Shown piece after piece: positions 34,271-43,518 of a stretch of DNA of 64,000 nucleotides. Numbering within the stretch: the stretch's first letter is position 1; the number at the start of each line of letters is the position of its first letter. The stretch covers positions 1 to 64,000 of the forward strand of contig JACJXV010000007.1 of assembly GCA_020636445.1 (NCBI GenBank), in the 5' to 3' direction. This stretch comes from Lewinellaceae bacterium. GTDB lineage: Bacteria; Bacteroidota; Bacteroidia; Chitinophagales; Saprospiraceae. The notes beneath the pieces were generated by a model. The model was not told the DNA's origin and searched no databases. It saw only the letters and a list, made by a program, of their open reading frames with translations. A program made the position numbers and the translations under genes.

Positions 34271-35152
34271 CTAAAGTTCTTCTAAAAACTGCAACATGTG
34301 ATCAAGACTGCGCAAGATAGTTACGTGAGAAGGGGGAGTAACCGATTGAGCTACCACCTGATATCCCGAAAGGAGGATATGACTTTCAGCAAAATTTTCG
34401 GCAAGCTTATCTACATACGCTTGTACCGGCTCCCTGGCAAAGGTCTCGGTAATCATGGTAAAAATAAAATCCGGTTTCCTGATTTTACAGGCATCCTTCA
34501 GGTCGGGAATGGTAATGTCCTGGCCCAGGTATAGCACCTGATGACGGCGTGATTTAAGCATGTAATGCATAAAGAGCAAGCTCAACTCCTGGCGCTCACC
34601 CTCCGGAAGATAAAGGATAAAGGTTCGGGTGTCCGGCCCCGCTACCAGCGGCTCACTATCGATCGCTACAATAACCTTCTGCCGGATGAGGTAGCTTATA
34701 AAGTTTTCCTGTACCGGGTTTATTGACCCTGTAAGCCACAATACACTTAGCTTATCCAGAAAAGGGTAGATGATTTCCATCATCGTCCGCTCAAAACCTA
34801 ATTGCTGGATATTCGTAGAAATGATCCGATCAAATTTGAACTCGTCCATCTCGATCATCGAAATGGTCAGTGCATCAAGCTGTGTCCCGTACTCAAAGTT
34901 TATTTCAGCAATAGCGGCCACTTTCTCTTCGATATCCTGCTTCTTCATTTTGGCAATCTTGGATATCTTAATGCCGTTTTTATTGAGTAACGCGATGTTG
35001 AGCAAAAATTTAAGGTCATCATCCTGGTAGTACCGGATGTTGGTTTTAGTGCGCTGCGGAGAAATTAACTCATAGCGCTGCTCCCAAACGCGTATGGTAT
35101 GGGCCTTGATCCCCGACAATTTTTCCAAATCTTTAATCGAATAAACGGCCAC
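34271..35152 (-). CDS. MerR-family regulator with CarH-like B12-binding fold, ligand residues lost
   Basis: The 293-residue protein has a MerR winged helix (1-70, IKAHTIRVWEQRYELISPQR). A helical bundle (about 85-165) and a Rossmann-like domain (about 175-293, VLYLGQDITIPDL) follow, the layout of CarH/LitR photoreceptors. In CarH the cobalamin is held by W-x9-E-H and E-x-H-x-x-G. Here these read W139-x9-E149-N150 and E186-R-Q188-E-L-S191, so both His and the Gly are replaced. It probably works without B12, as known for some CarH relatives. It is cotranscribed with, or lies next to, the second acyl-CoA ligase gene. Confidence 0.85.
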   Translation of the reverse strand: MAVYSIKDLEKLSGIKAHTIRVWEQRYELISPQRTKTNIRYYQDDDLKFLLNIALLNKNGIKISKIAKMKKQDIEEKVAAIAEINFEYGTQLDALTISMIEMDEFKFDRIISTNIQQLGFERTMMEIIYPFLDKLSVLWLTGSINPVQENFISYLIRQKVIVAIDSEPLVAGPDTRTFILYLPEGERQELSLLFMHYMLKSRRHQVLYLGQDITIPDLKDACKIRKPDFIFTMITETFAREPVQAYVDKLAENFAESHILLSGYQVVAQSVTPPSHVTILRSLDHMLQFLEEL

Positions 35153-35425
35153 AATTGACGCTTTAAGGTCAGGTCATTAATCCCTGAAACATAAGTAATT
35201 CCTGCAAATTTTTTCCATTGATCGTAACAGAAAAGGGGGAAAAATGTTTTCAAGACCGGGAAGGCTTCCTTTTGCTGTTAACCGGATAGGGAAGTTGTCC
35301 TGGAATCGTCAAATGGCTTACGGGATTGGGTTAAATCGCCGGCTGTATTAATTTATTTACTATTTTTAGCAGCATTCCCCGACCACAACAAACGGCCGGG
35401 AGAAGCACACCAAAATATCATCTTT

Positions 35426-38263
35426 ATGAAGCGGAGCCTGCTTTTATGCCTGGGACTTTTATCGGGAATGTTAGTTGGCGTTGCCCAAGGGCAATCCCCG
35501 GCCTGCCTTTATGCATTGGATCTGGAAGATCGCGGTGGTGACGGTTGGAATGGCGCCGTCCTCCAGGTTTCAGTCAATAGCCTGGTCACAGCCTATACCT
35601 TAACAACCGGGAATAGCGACCGGTTCTTATTGCGACTACAGGAGGGGGACACGCTCACACTGGCTTTTCTTTCAGGAAATTTTGATGAAGAAATAGCTTA
35701 CCGCCTGCGGAACCCGCAAAACCAGGTCCTTTTTGAAGAACTTGGCCCCGTTCCTGTTACCGGGCAATCCTTTAGTGCCGTCATTAGCTGCCCTGCCTGT
35801 CCTGCTCCTCCGGCCTTTGGTTTCCGAACCGGCGATATTCGCGCTTTTACCGCCCAGCTAGGGTGGCTAGCTGAAAATCCTTCCGGCGCTTTCCTGCTGG
35901 AGTACGGCGTCAGGGGTTTTTTGCCGGGTAGCGGCGTGGTCCGCCAGGTGCCGGGGAACCAAGTTACCCTCACGGACCTTGCTGAGCATACGCAGTATGA
36001 TGTTTATTTGCAAACACTTTGCAGTTCCACGGATACGAGTGCTGCCGCGGGCCCCTTCCCTTTTGAAACCTTATGGGCGAATGATGTAGGCGTCATTGAC
36101 ATCTTAAACCCTCTTAGTGATTGCGACCTGGGAATAGCGGACACCGTCCGGGTCCTCATCCGCAATTATGGGGGTGAACCGCAAGCCCTGATTCCCTTTA
36201 GCTATGGGGTTAATAGCGAAAATGTCCCCATCAATATGCCTGTTGATGGGTTTTATACCGGTGTCATCGCCAAAGACAGCGCCGAAGTGGCTGAATTTGA
36301 CCAAACCTTCAATTTTTCCGAGCCGGGAGAATACGAAATCTATGCCTGGACGGAATTGGAAGCGGATAGCCTATTAGCTAATGATACTGCCCGCGTAAGT
36401 ATTATCAGTGTACCAACAATCACCAGCTACCCTTATTTTAACAACCTGGAAAATACTTTCACGGGCTGGATGGTTGGCCCCGACAGCCGGGCTTCTACCT
36501 GGTCGCTGGGCATCCCCAATGGCCGTGTTCTTCAGGAAGCCTATAGCGGAGAGCGCGTTTGGGCGACCAACCTCAATGGCAACTATGCCAATGGCGAATT
36601 GTCTTATCTGTTATCCCCGTGTCTCGACTTTTCTTCACTAGCGCAAGATCCGGTTTTCTCTTTTGCGCTCCAATTGCGGGCGGAAGACTGTTGTGATGGC
36701 CTCTGGGTTGAAATCAGCCAGGATGGTGGCAATACCTGGTCACGCCTCGGCACCGCCAGTACCGGCACCAACTGGTATACCGACCCCAACCGGCTGTTGT
36801 GGACGGGTTCCGGCCACGCCGACGGCTGGTTTATCGCGGCCCACCCACTGGTAGGTACGGCCGGGAAAGGTGATATTCGCCTGCGCTTTGCCTTTCAGGG
36901 AGATTTCGCCAACGCCCGGGAAGGGGTTATGATTGACAACATCCAACTAGCCTCTCCTGCATTCGACCTCGCCGCGCTAAGTGTTCGCAACACCCGGGAA
37001 AATATTTGCCTGATCGCCGATGATCAGGTTACCATCACCCTCGGTAATCTGGGTCGCGCCAGCCTGAATGCATTTACCGTTGCGTACCAGGTCAATGGAG
37101 GCCCGATAACTACCGAGCAAGCCTCTGCCGCCGGTTTTAGCGCAGGGCAAAAACGGACCTATACCTTCCGCAAGCCTTTTGATTCTTCCCAACCCGGCCG
37201 CTATGACATTAAGGCCTGGGTCGTCGGAGAATCGGCATTTACCCAGAACGATACCGCCTACTACACCTTCCTTTCGACCCAAAATCTGCCTTTTACCGAA
37301 AATTTTGAAGGCGGTGAAATCCCTGCTGGTTGGCAAACCAGTTCGCGGGCTATCGTCACTAACGGCCATGGCAATTCGTCTTTTGTTCTTGCTGGTAATT
37401 TGTTCAGCGGCGAACCCCGGTTCAACGCTACTACGCCCGTTTTTGGCCCGTTAGGGGTAAATGACAGTATCCGCTTCGATTATCGCCTCGTAAGCTATGC
37501 CGGCGAAGGTCTGTTCCCCTTCACCCCCGGAGCCAATGACAAGGTCGAAATTTTTGTTTCTACGGATTGCGGTCAATCGCTTACGAAAGTCGGGGAAATC
37601 AATAAAGATAATCATCAGCCTTCAGCCGACTTTGCCTCCTATACCATCCATTTGGGGGATTACACGGGGAAATTCATTCAAATTACTATTCTCGGATCTT
37701 GGGGACAAAGTGACTATTGGTTGGACCTCGACAATTTCAACACTTTCAATTGTCCTGCCTCGCTGGCCCTCGATGCACGCGTCATCCAGGATGAAACCCG
37801 CACAGGCTCTGCGGACGGTAGTGCAACGGTTTCCGTTGGTGTCGCCAATGGCCCTTACACCTTCCAATGGAGTAATGGTAGTGATACCCGGACCATCAAT
37901 GGTCTGCGATCTGGTGTTTATCAATTAACGGTTACCGATCGGTTCGGCTGCAGCGACCAGGCAAGCGTAACCATTGGTACCATAACGAGCATCCGCGAAT
38001 TACCCGATGGATTTGATGCTGTTGCATTACAACCCAACCCGACCACCGGTAATGCCTGGTTGCAAGTCACCCTCCGCGAGTCGGGCCCAATCGTAGTTCA
38101 GGTCTTTAATAGTACCGGACAACTTGTTGCCCAGCAACTAGCTCCGGCCGCTCGCGAACACCAAATCCCACTTGATCTGAATCAACAGGCTTCGGGGATT
38201 TACCTGATCCGCGCCCTGGCTCACGGGCAGACGTACTCCACCAAATTACTGCTGACCCATTAA
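35426..38263 (+). CDS. Large T9SS type A sorting-domain cargo protein
   Basis: The 945-residue secreted protein has a signal peptide (MKRSLLLCLGLLSGMLVGVAQGQ). A beta-sandwich is at the N-terminus (about 24-135), followed by a fibronectin-III-like segment (about 140-205). Repeated CARDB/MAM-like beta modules follow (for example FDLAALSVRNTRENICLIADD and LPFTENFEGGEIPAGWQ). A SprB-like repeat (ADGSATVSVGVANGPYTFQW, about 800-850) precedes the C-terminal type A sorting domain (VALQPNPTTGNAWLQV to TYSTKLLLTH). It crosses the outer membrane by the type IX system and is attached to or released at the surface. No catalytic domain is seen, so an adhesin or structural role is likely. Confidence 0.88.
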   Translation: MKRSLLLCLGLLSGMLVGVAQGQSPACLYALDLEDRGGDGWNGAVLQVSVNSLVTAYTLTTGNSDRFLLRLQEGDTLTLAFLSGNFDEEIAYRLRNPQNQVLFEELGPVPVTGQSFSAVISCPACPAPPAFGFRTGDIRAFTAQLGWLAENPSGAFLLEYGVRGFLPGSGVVRQVPGNQVTLTDLAEHTQYDVYLQTLCSSTDTSAAAGPFPFETLWANDVGVIDILNPLSDCDLGIADTVRVLIRNYGGEPQALIPFSYGVNSENVPINMPVDGFYTGVIAKDSAEVAEFDQTFNFSEPGEYEIYAWTELEADSLLANDTARVSIISVPTITSYPYFNNLENTFTGWMVGPDSRASTWSLGIPNGRVLQEAYSGERVWATNLNGNYANGELSYLLSPCLDFSSLAQDPVFSFALQLRAEDCCDGLWVEISQDGGNTWSRLGTASTGTNWYTDPNRLLWTGSGHADGWFIAAHPLVGTAGKGDIRLRFAFQGDFANAREGVMIDNIQLASPAFDLAALSVRNTRENICLIADDQVTITLGNLGRASLNAFTVAYQVNGGPITTEQASAAGFSAGQKRTYTFRKPFDSSQPGRYDIKAWVVGESAFTQNDTAYYTFLSTQNLPFTENFEGGEIPAGWQTSSRAIVTNGHGNSSFVLAGNLFSGEPRFNATTPVFGPLGVNDSIRFDYRLVSYAGEGLFPFTPGANDKVEIFVSTDCGQSLTKVGEINKDNHQPSADFASYTIHLGDYTGKFIQITILGSWGQSDYWLDLDNFNTFNCPASLALDARVIQDETRTGSADGSATVSVGVANGPYTFQWSNGSDTRTINGLRSGVYQLTVTDRFGCSDQASVTIGTITSIRELPDGFDAVALQPNPTTGNAWLQVTLRESGPIVVQVFNSTGQLVAQQLAPAAREHQIPLDLNQQASGIYLIRALAHGQTYSTKLLLTH

Positions 38264-38306
38264 CACAATCGCACCTGGAAGGGGTTGGCTATGATAACCC
38301 CACTAT

Positions 38307-38350
38307 CATCCCGAATTTTGGCGCCGCCCGAAGTTCGGGATGGTTTTTTT
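38307..38350 (+). terminator. Intrinsic terminator of the T9SS cargo gene
   Basis: A 15-bp stem with two wobbles (38307-38321 with 38328-38342, arms CATCCCGAATTTTGG and CCGAAGTTCGGGATG) is followed by GTTTTTTT. Its left arm shares the 16-mer TCATCCCGAATTTTGG with 17643-17658. Confidence 0.87.
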
Positions 38351-38460
38351 GGCGCGTTGGCTGGTAGCTGTTGGCGCATTGGCAAAAAAATAAACTCCAT
38401 AAACCGAGGGAGCGTTAGCGAACGGTCATAAACTGAACGAACGCAGTGAGTGGCATAAAC
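38349..38460. repeat. Short-repeat cluster between cargo gene and bshA
   Basis: TTGGCGCGTTGGC (38349-38361) recurs as TTGGCGCATTGGC (38371-38383). CATAAAC occurs at 38398, 38427 and 38454, separated by GAACG/GAGTGG-type spacers much like those in the 17642-17987 region. Nothing coding; the rest of the gap to bshA at 38659 shows no further structure. Confidence 0.6.
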
Positions 38461-38658
38461 CTAAATAAATGGCAAGTTGACCATTGGCAGAGCCCCTCCT
38501 CCTCCCTCTCGACGTAGCCAAACAGCCAGGGCAAACAACTTCGACATACGCATAGTTACGCGCAATGCTAAACTATTTCCCCATACAGTTGTATCTTCAT
38601 ATACCCCGGAGACGGAAATGAATCCGGTAATTCCAAGCAGGAACCTAATGGTGCAAGA

Positions 38659-39804
38659 ATGAAAATAGGTATTGTTTGTTATCCTACCTACGGCGGTAGC
38701 GGCGTAGTGGCCACAGAGCTGGGTATTGGACTAGCCCGGCGCGGGCATGAAATCCACTTCATTACGTATAAACGCCCCGCCCGGTTAAGCCATTTTCAAA
38801 CCAATGTCTTCTACCATGAGGTCGATACAGAAGAATACCCGCTGTTTGAATACGCTCCCTATGAAACTGCGCTGGCCAGCAAACTGGTGGATGTTGTAAA
38901 GTATGAAAACCTTGACCTCCTCCACGTTCATTATGCTATACCGCATGCTGCGGTAGCCTATATGGCCAAAAAAATTCTACTCTCCCAAGGCCGCTACGTT
39001 CCTGTCGTTACGACGCTACACGGAACGGACATTACCCTGGTTGGCACGCATAAGGCATTCAAGCCTGTAGTCGAGTTTTCGATTAATAAATCAGATGGCG
39101 TTACAGCGGTTTCAAACAGCTTACGGCAACAGACACATGACTATTTCAACATCACCCGCGACATTGAGGTGATTCACAATTTTGTTGATTTCGAGCGTTT
39201 CCGGAAAAGCAATAAAGATCATTTCAAGAAAGCCATTGCCCCCGAGGGCGAACGGGTACTGATTCATGTTAGTAATTTCCGCAAAGTAAAGCGGGTCGAG
39301 GATGCCGTAAAGGTCTTTCACCAGGTGCGGCAAAAACTTCCCTCTAAATTATTACTGATTGGTGATGGCCCCGAACGGCGCAATATCGAGTCCCTTTGCC
39401 GGGAGCTTCACCTTTGCGATGATATTCGTTTCCTGGGCAAACAAGATGCTATTGAGGAGTTGATGGCCGTTGCCGATGTTTTTCTACTGCCCTCAGAAAA
39501 GGAGAGCTTTGGATTAGCAGCGCTGGAGGCTATGGCTTGCGAAGTCCCGGTCATTTCGACCAATGCAGGCGGCTTACCCGAAGTGAACATTCACGGCGAA
39601 ACGGGCTTTATGAGCAATGTTGGCGACGTAGATGATATGGCCAAAAATGCGATCTATATTCTCAGTAATGATGAAGTACTCAATCAGTTTCGGGCGAATG
39701 CACTGGAACAGGCACGCAGGTTTGATATCAGCAATATTCTTCCCCACTACGAATCCTACTACGAAACCATTATTAAAACAGCCGTCTACACGACTACCGA
39801 TTAG
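38659..39804 (+). CDS. bshA: N-acetyl-alpha-D-glucosaminyl L-malate synthase
   Basis: The 381-residue cytosolic GT4 glycosyltransferase starts MKIGIVCYPTYGGSGVVATELG, the diagnostic opening of BshA. Other landmarks are THHGT-like TTLHGTDITLVG, the donor site VSNFRKVKRVEDA and LPSEKESFGLAALEAMACEVP (the E-x7-E region). It couples UDP-GlcNAc to L-malate, the first step of bacillithiol synthesis, giving the low-molecular-weight thiol of many Bacteroidota. The other bsh genes are not in the window. Its stop overlaps that of porZ by 4 bp, tail to tail. Confidence 0.95.
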   Translation: MKIGIVCYPTYGGSGVVATELGIGLARRGHEIHFITYKRPARLSHFQTNVFYHEVDTEEYPLFEYAPYETALASKLVDVVKYENLDLLHVHYAIPHAAVAYMAKKILLSQGRYVPVVTTLHGTDITLVGTHKAFKPVVEFSINKSDGVTAVSNSLRQQTHDYFNITRDIEVIHNFVDFERFRKSNKDHFKKAIAPEGERVLIHVSNFRKVKRVEDAVKVFHQVRQKLPSKLLLIGDGPERRNIESLCRELHLCDDIRFLGKQDAIEELMAVADVFLLPSEKESFGLAALEAMACEVPVISTNAGGLPEVNIHGETGFMSNVGDVDDMAKNAIYILSNDEVLNQFRANALEQARRFDISNILPHYESYYETIIKTAVYTTTD

Positions 39805-42176
39805 CGGTTTCCCTGGATGAAAACAATTTTCGCTACTGCCCCATCGGGTTGCCCGAAACCTATACGCTGTGGATTGGAAGCACTAAACACCAGGTAGACC
39901 CCGGATTGGACAACCTGCCCCGTGTAATCCCGGCCGTCCCAAATAGCCTGCCCCCCCAGGGCCTTCGTCTCAAATACCAACCGCCCACTGATATCCGTAA
40001 TCTTAACAATTGCATCGCGAGCCAATCCTCTTATTGCGATAGGCCCGGTATAGTCTGGGCGAACAGGATTCGGAAAAACCTCTACGGATGCCTTATGTAC
40101 CCGCCCGCCAACAATCGCTTCGGCGCGATAGGAAATAATACCATTTTCGGTTCCGATAAACACCTCACCGGAAAGGGGATCTACCGCAATATCATTGATC
40201 GTATTGCTCGGAAGTGGTGAATTTCGGGTTGTAAAGCGGGCAATGGTCTCTTCACCATCGGGAGACAGCAGAAATACCCCGTTTTTCGTGCCAACCCATT
40301 TGCGGTTTGCGCCGTCAACTGCAATGGTTTGTACATCTTCTGTTACCAGCAGATAATCCAAAAAACCATCCTGATCAACTATGCGCCGCTCGCCCAGGCA
40401 GGTAGCATCCAGGGCAGTACTACCGCATTCAAAAATAACCACGCCTTCAGCCGTTCCGACCCAAACAAATCCATCCTGGTCAACAGCCAGGCAATTCACC
40501 AGGTTCGTAGGTAAGTTACTATTGCCGGTATTAATGATACGACAGCGATCGTCCGCCGGATTATCCAGATCTCCTTCATCAAAAACCAACAACCCGCTGG
40601 CATTGGAATTGCTCACAAACCATTTGTATCCATTCCCATCCACACCCACCTGGTGAATACGCGTTTCATTGCAAGCAGGTAAAAAAGATTTCCATTCTCC
40701 CTTATTGGTCAGCACGGAAATAGGCCGTTCTGCCAGGTGATTCGCAATCCAGAGGTTATTGTCGGCATCAAATGCCAGCCCACTTATCCGGGTACGAGCA
40801 GTATCCCCGACCGTATTGTTCAACGACGAATTTTTTTCGTTGTAGAGCTTGAATACCCCACCGGGGGAAAGTTCCAGTAAACCCTCAATGAAGGACCCGG
40901 CATAGACCTTCCCGTTATCCGGATGGACCGCAATGGTCATAATATCAAAAAGATCATCAGCAGGAGAATTGAGGTTTTCCCCTTTTAAAGCATCATTAGT
41001 GAACCGATTGTAAATAGTCCATTTCCCATCAATCAAGGAAGCAAAACCATGGTCGAGAAAGCGATAGCTAAAGGTTTGGTCCACCCCACCAGCAGCTACC
41101 CATACCTGATCGCCGGCAATCGTAATTTCGCGGTTAATCGCCGACCAGGGAGAATTAAAACTGATCCGGTCACAAGAACCATTCTGCAAATTGGCCAGTA
41201 CCCGCAGATCGCGGAAATCATCACCAAACCAAATGCGCCCTTGCTGGTCTTCGATTGCATAATTGGGAAATCCGAAGCAGTCCTCCGGAGCCGATCCGGC
41301 AAGGCCTGCAGAGGTGAAGTAAAATAATTTCCCAGTACTGCATCCGCTGCGACAGCGATAACCGGCCAATAAATGAGACCCTTCGGCCGTGAGATACTTC
41401 ATGGTCAACCCTGTAGTACTGTGGACCAAAATGGCCTGGTTACCATCCAATCGATACAACTGATCATTGACGTCAAAATAAAGGGTATTATTATAAACGG
41501 CCAGGGCCCGGGTAGCCCCGGCAGGGATTCCTTGCTCATCTCCCATCAGCGTCCAATTGCCAAAATTTTCCGGATTAGGGTTATCCAGCCGGATTCGGTA
41601 AATCCCCTCTTCCGTTGCCGCATAGAGGTAATTTTGCAGGGTAACGACACTTGTAACCTCGGTGCCGGTAAAGGTGGTGAAAGCAAATTCTGCGGGGTCG
41701 AGATTTACGCGGGATATTCCGTAATTAGCGGCAATAAACAAGGTATTGGGATCCGCCAGAAAAAAATGGTAAATCTCTTTGGCGCCCACAATATTGGTGA
41801 AGTTCCTGATCTGCGGCAGTGTCGTTACGGTTCCATTTTCCGAGATTAGATCCAACACACTATTTTCATAGGCAATGATTAGTTGTTTCCGACCTGCATT
41901 ATAGGTCAGTAGCGAAATACCGACATCGGTTAGCCCATCCACTTTGCTGACAAACTCCACCGCCCCATCAGTCTTGTCAATAGCAACCAGCGAAAGTTCA
42001 GTTGCATAATAGACCTTCTCTGGGCTCTGGGTTACCAATCGCCCCACGCGATAAGGAAGGTGTGCCCGCCACTGCCCGATAGCCAGTGGCGTGGTGCCTG
42101 CTGACTCATCCTGTCCCATCAGCAAGGGTAGTATACCAAGATTCAGGCTAAAAAGTATCCAAATCCGTAAATTCAT
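39801..42176 (-). CDS. porZ: PorZ-like type IX secretion beta-propeller protein
   Basis: The ATG at 42176 is chosen because it gives a clean signal peptide (MNLRIWILFSLNLGILPLLMGQ). The 791-residue protein opens its mature part with IGQWRAHLPY and VYYATELSLVAIDK, the PorZ hallmark. About fourteen propeller strands of the ligand-binding type (GFVWVGTAEGVVIFE, RKWVGTKNGVFLLS, GEVFIGTENGIISY) and a C-terminal type A sorting domain (VEVFPNPVRPDYTG onward) follow. In Porphyromonas, PorZ is part of the surface attachment complex that supplies anionic LPS to sortase PorU. No other T9SS machinery gene is nearby. Confidence 0.85.
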   Translation of the reverse strand: MNLRIWILFSLNLGILPLLMGQDESAGTTPLAIGQWRAHLPYRVGRLVTQSPEKVYYATELSLVAIDKTDGAVEFVSKVDGLTDVGISLLTYNAGRKQLIIAYENSVLDLISENGTVTTLPQIRNFTNIVGAKEIYHFFLADPNTLFIAANYGISRVNLDPAEFAFTTFTGTEVTSVVTLQNYLYAATEEGIYRIRLDNPNPENFGNWTLMGDEQGIPAGATRALAVYNNTLYFDVNDQLYRLDGNQAILVHSTTGLTMKYLTAEGSHLLAGYRCRSGCSTGKLFYFTSAGLAGSAPEDCFGFPNYAIEDQQGRIWFGDDFRDLRVLANLQNGSCDRISFNSPWSAINREITIAGDQVWVAAGGVDQTFSYRFLDHGFASLIDGKWTIYNRFTNDALKGENLNSPADDLFDIMTIAVHPDNGKVYAGSFIEGLLELSPGGVFKLYNEKNSSLNNTVGDTARTRISGLAFDADNNLWIANHLAERPISVLTNKGEWKSFLPACNETRIHQVGVDGNGYKWFVSNSNASGLLVFDEGDLDNPADDRCRIINTGNSNLPTNLVNCLAVDQDGFVWVGTAEGVVIFECGSTALDATCLGERRIVDQDGFLDYLLVTEDVQTIAVDGANRKWVGTKNGVFLLSPDGEETIARFTTRNSPLPSNTINDIAVDPLSGEVFIGTENGIISYRAEAIVGGRVHKASVEVFPNPVRPDYTGPIAIRGLARDAIVKITDISGRLVFETKALGGQAIWDGRDYTGQVVQSGVYLVFSASNPQRIGFGQPDGAVAKIVFIQGNR

Positions 42177-42339
42177 AACAACGGGGATTTCAATCTGCTG
42201 GAAAAATCCTGACACCTAATGATGTCAAGTATAACTAGCTGCTACGGAAAAAATTGCCTGGCCTGGGCCTTCGCGCTACTCTTTCACAAGATAAGACCCT
42301 ATGCCCTTCCGTATCGCTGCCAGGGCGTCATGATCCTGA

Positions 42340-42939
42340 CTATTTTCGATATAGCCCGCTCTGTTCAATATAGGCCAGCACGGGCTCGGTAACCATATAC
42401 CGAACCGACTCCCCCTGGCGAATGCAAGCCCGGATATAGGTAGCCGAGATGTCCAGCAGCGGCACTTCATCAAACCAACGAACCCGGGGTTGATCCTTCC
42501 ATGGCCCAGGATCTATTCCCGGCCGCGCATAAACATAGATCTCATAATCGCGTAATAGCACTTCATAGTTTTTCCACTTGGGAAGGGTGGGCAGGGTATC
42601 CCCTCCCATTAACAGAACAAACTCACGCTCCGGATAACGTTCTTTCAGATAGGTAAGGGTATCGATAGTGTAGGAAGGGCGCGGTAGTCCGAATTCAATA
42701 TCGCTCGCCCGAAGGCGGGGGTTTTCGGCGACAGCCTCCTGAACCAGATGCAAGCGGTCGTAATCGCCTGCCAGGGTATTTTTAGCTTTAAGAGGGTTAT
42801 GCGGACTAACCACCAGCCAGACCTCCCGCAGGTCGGTCCGGGTTGCCATATAATTCGCAATGATCAAATGACCTACATGAACAGGATTGAAAGAGCCAAA
42901 AAACAGGCCTATTTTAGTTCCGGTAGGGGGCTGTTCCAT
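42340..42939 (-). CDS. nadD: Nicotinate-nucleotide adenylyltransferase
   Basis: The 199-residue cytosolic enzyme has the nucleotidyltransferase signature GLFFGSFNPVHVGHL (about 11-25, with the HxGH motif) and the C-terminal ISATYIRACIRQG (ISSTxIR variant). It adenylates nicotinate mononucleotide to deamido-NAD in NAD synthesis. The lipoprotein gene at 42946-43437 ends 6 bp upstream, so the two are likely cotranscribed. Confidence 0.95.
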   Translation of the reverse strand: MEQPPTGTKIGLFFGSFNPVHVGHLIIANYMATRTDLREVWLVVSPHNPLKAKNTLAGDYDRLHLVQEAVAENPRLRASDIEFGLPRPSYTIDTLTYLKERYPEREFVLLMGGDTLPTLPKWKNYEVLLRDYEIYVYARPGIDPGPWKDQPRVRWFDEVPLLDISATYIRACIRQGESVRYMVTEPVLAYIEQSGLYRK

Positions 42940-42945
42940 CGGTTG

Positions 42946-43437
42946 TTACTGTAACTGGCGTTCCAAAACATTGATGAGGCTATCCATGGTATACTCCAGC
43001 TCCTCATCATCGAATAACAACTCACTTTCCTGGGGAATGTGGACTAACCATTGCTTGTTGATCCGCAAAAGAAGGTATTGCGTTTCGTACGTTTCGTATT
43101 GATCTTTGAGCGTACAGCTGCAAAAGGCTGAATCCTGTCGTGGGGTGCAGACAAGATTGAGAAATTCCGTTGTCAGCAGTGTAGAGTCACCAACCTCTCC
43201 CGCGAACATAGTCGCCATTTCGCTAAGCCGAACCTGCTCTTCGGGGGTGCTTAAAAGTTTGGCCGCGGCAAAGTCGTTCCGATCTATATACCCCTGATAC
43301 TGGCGAACAACATCTTCGGGAGTGTTGGGCAGTTGCACCTGTTCGGAAAGCGATTCCCCTCCAGGATCTTTTTTACCACAGGAAAACAACGTGGCAGCCA
43401 ATAAGAGGGATGATAATCCCAGGCAAAGCCTATTCAT
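42946..43437 (-). CDS. Small lipoprotein with NTF2-like (DUF4878-type) domain
   Basis: The 163-residue protein has a lipoprotein signal ending LLLAATLFSC (Cys20 as the lipidation site), a short Gly/Ser spacer, and then an alpha+beta domain. That domain starts NTPEDVVRQYQGYIDRNDF and ends YLLLRINKQWLVHIP, the pattern of NTF2-like DUF4878 proteins. Cys-rich VCTPRQDSAFCSC in the middle is unusual. The C-terminal 25 residues are acidic and helical. It is anchored in the envelope; function unknown. It is probably transcribed with nadD. Confidence 0.75.
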   Translation of the reverse strand: MNRLCLGLSSLLLAATLFSCGKKDPGGESLSEQVQLPNTPEDVVRQYQGYIDRNDFAAAKLLSTPEEQVRLSEMATMFAGEVGDSTLLTTEFLNLVCTPRQDSAFCSCTLKDQYETYETQYLLLRINKQWLVHIPQESELLFDDEELEYTMDSLINVLERQLQ

Positions 43438-43518
43438 GCAAAGCGTTTTAGTGAACCAGCACTTCTGCCGGCAAGGTATTTTAGCCGCTGTCCTGGTGGA
43501 ACCCGCTCGCTCCTGCGA

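Noticed and set aside
38477..38662. 61-codon frame before bshA
   Set aside because: It has a Pro/Arg-rich start, no family, and only a 4-bp overlap with bshA in its favour.
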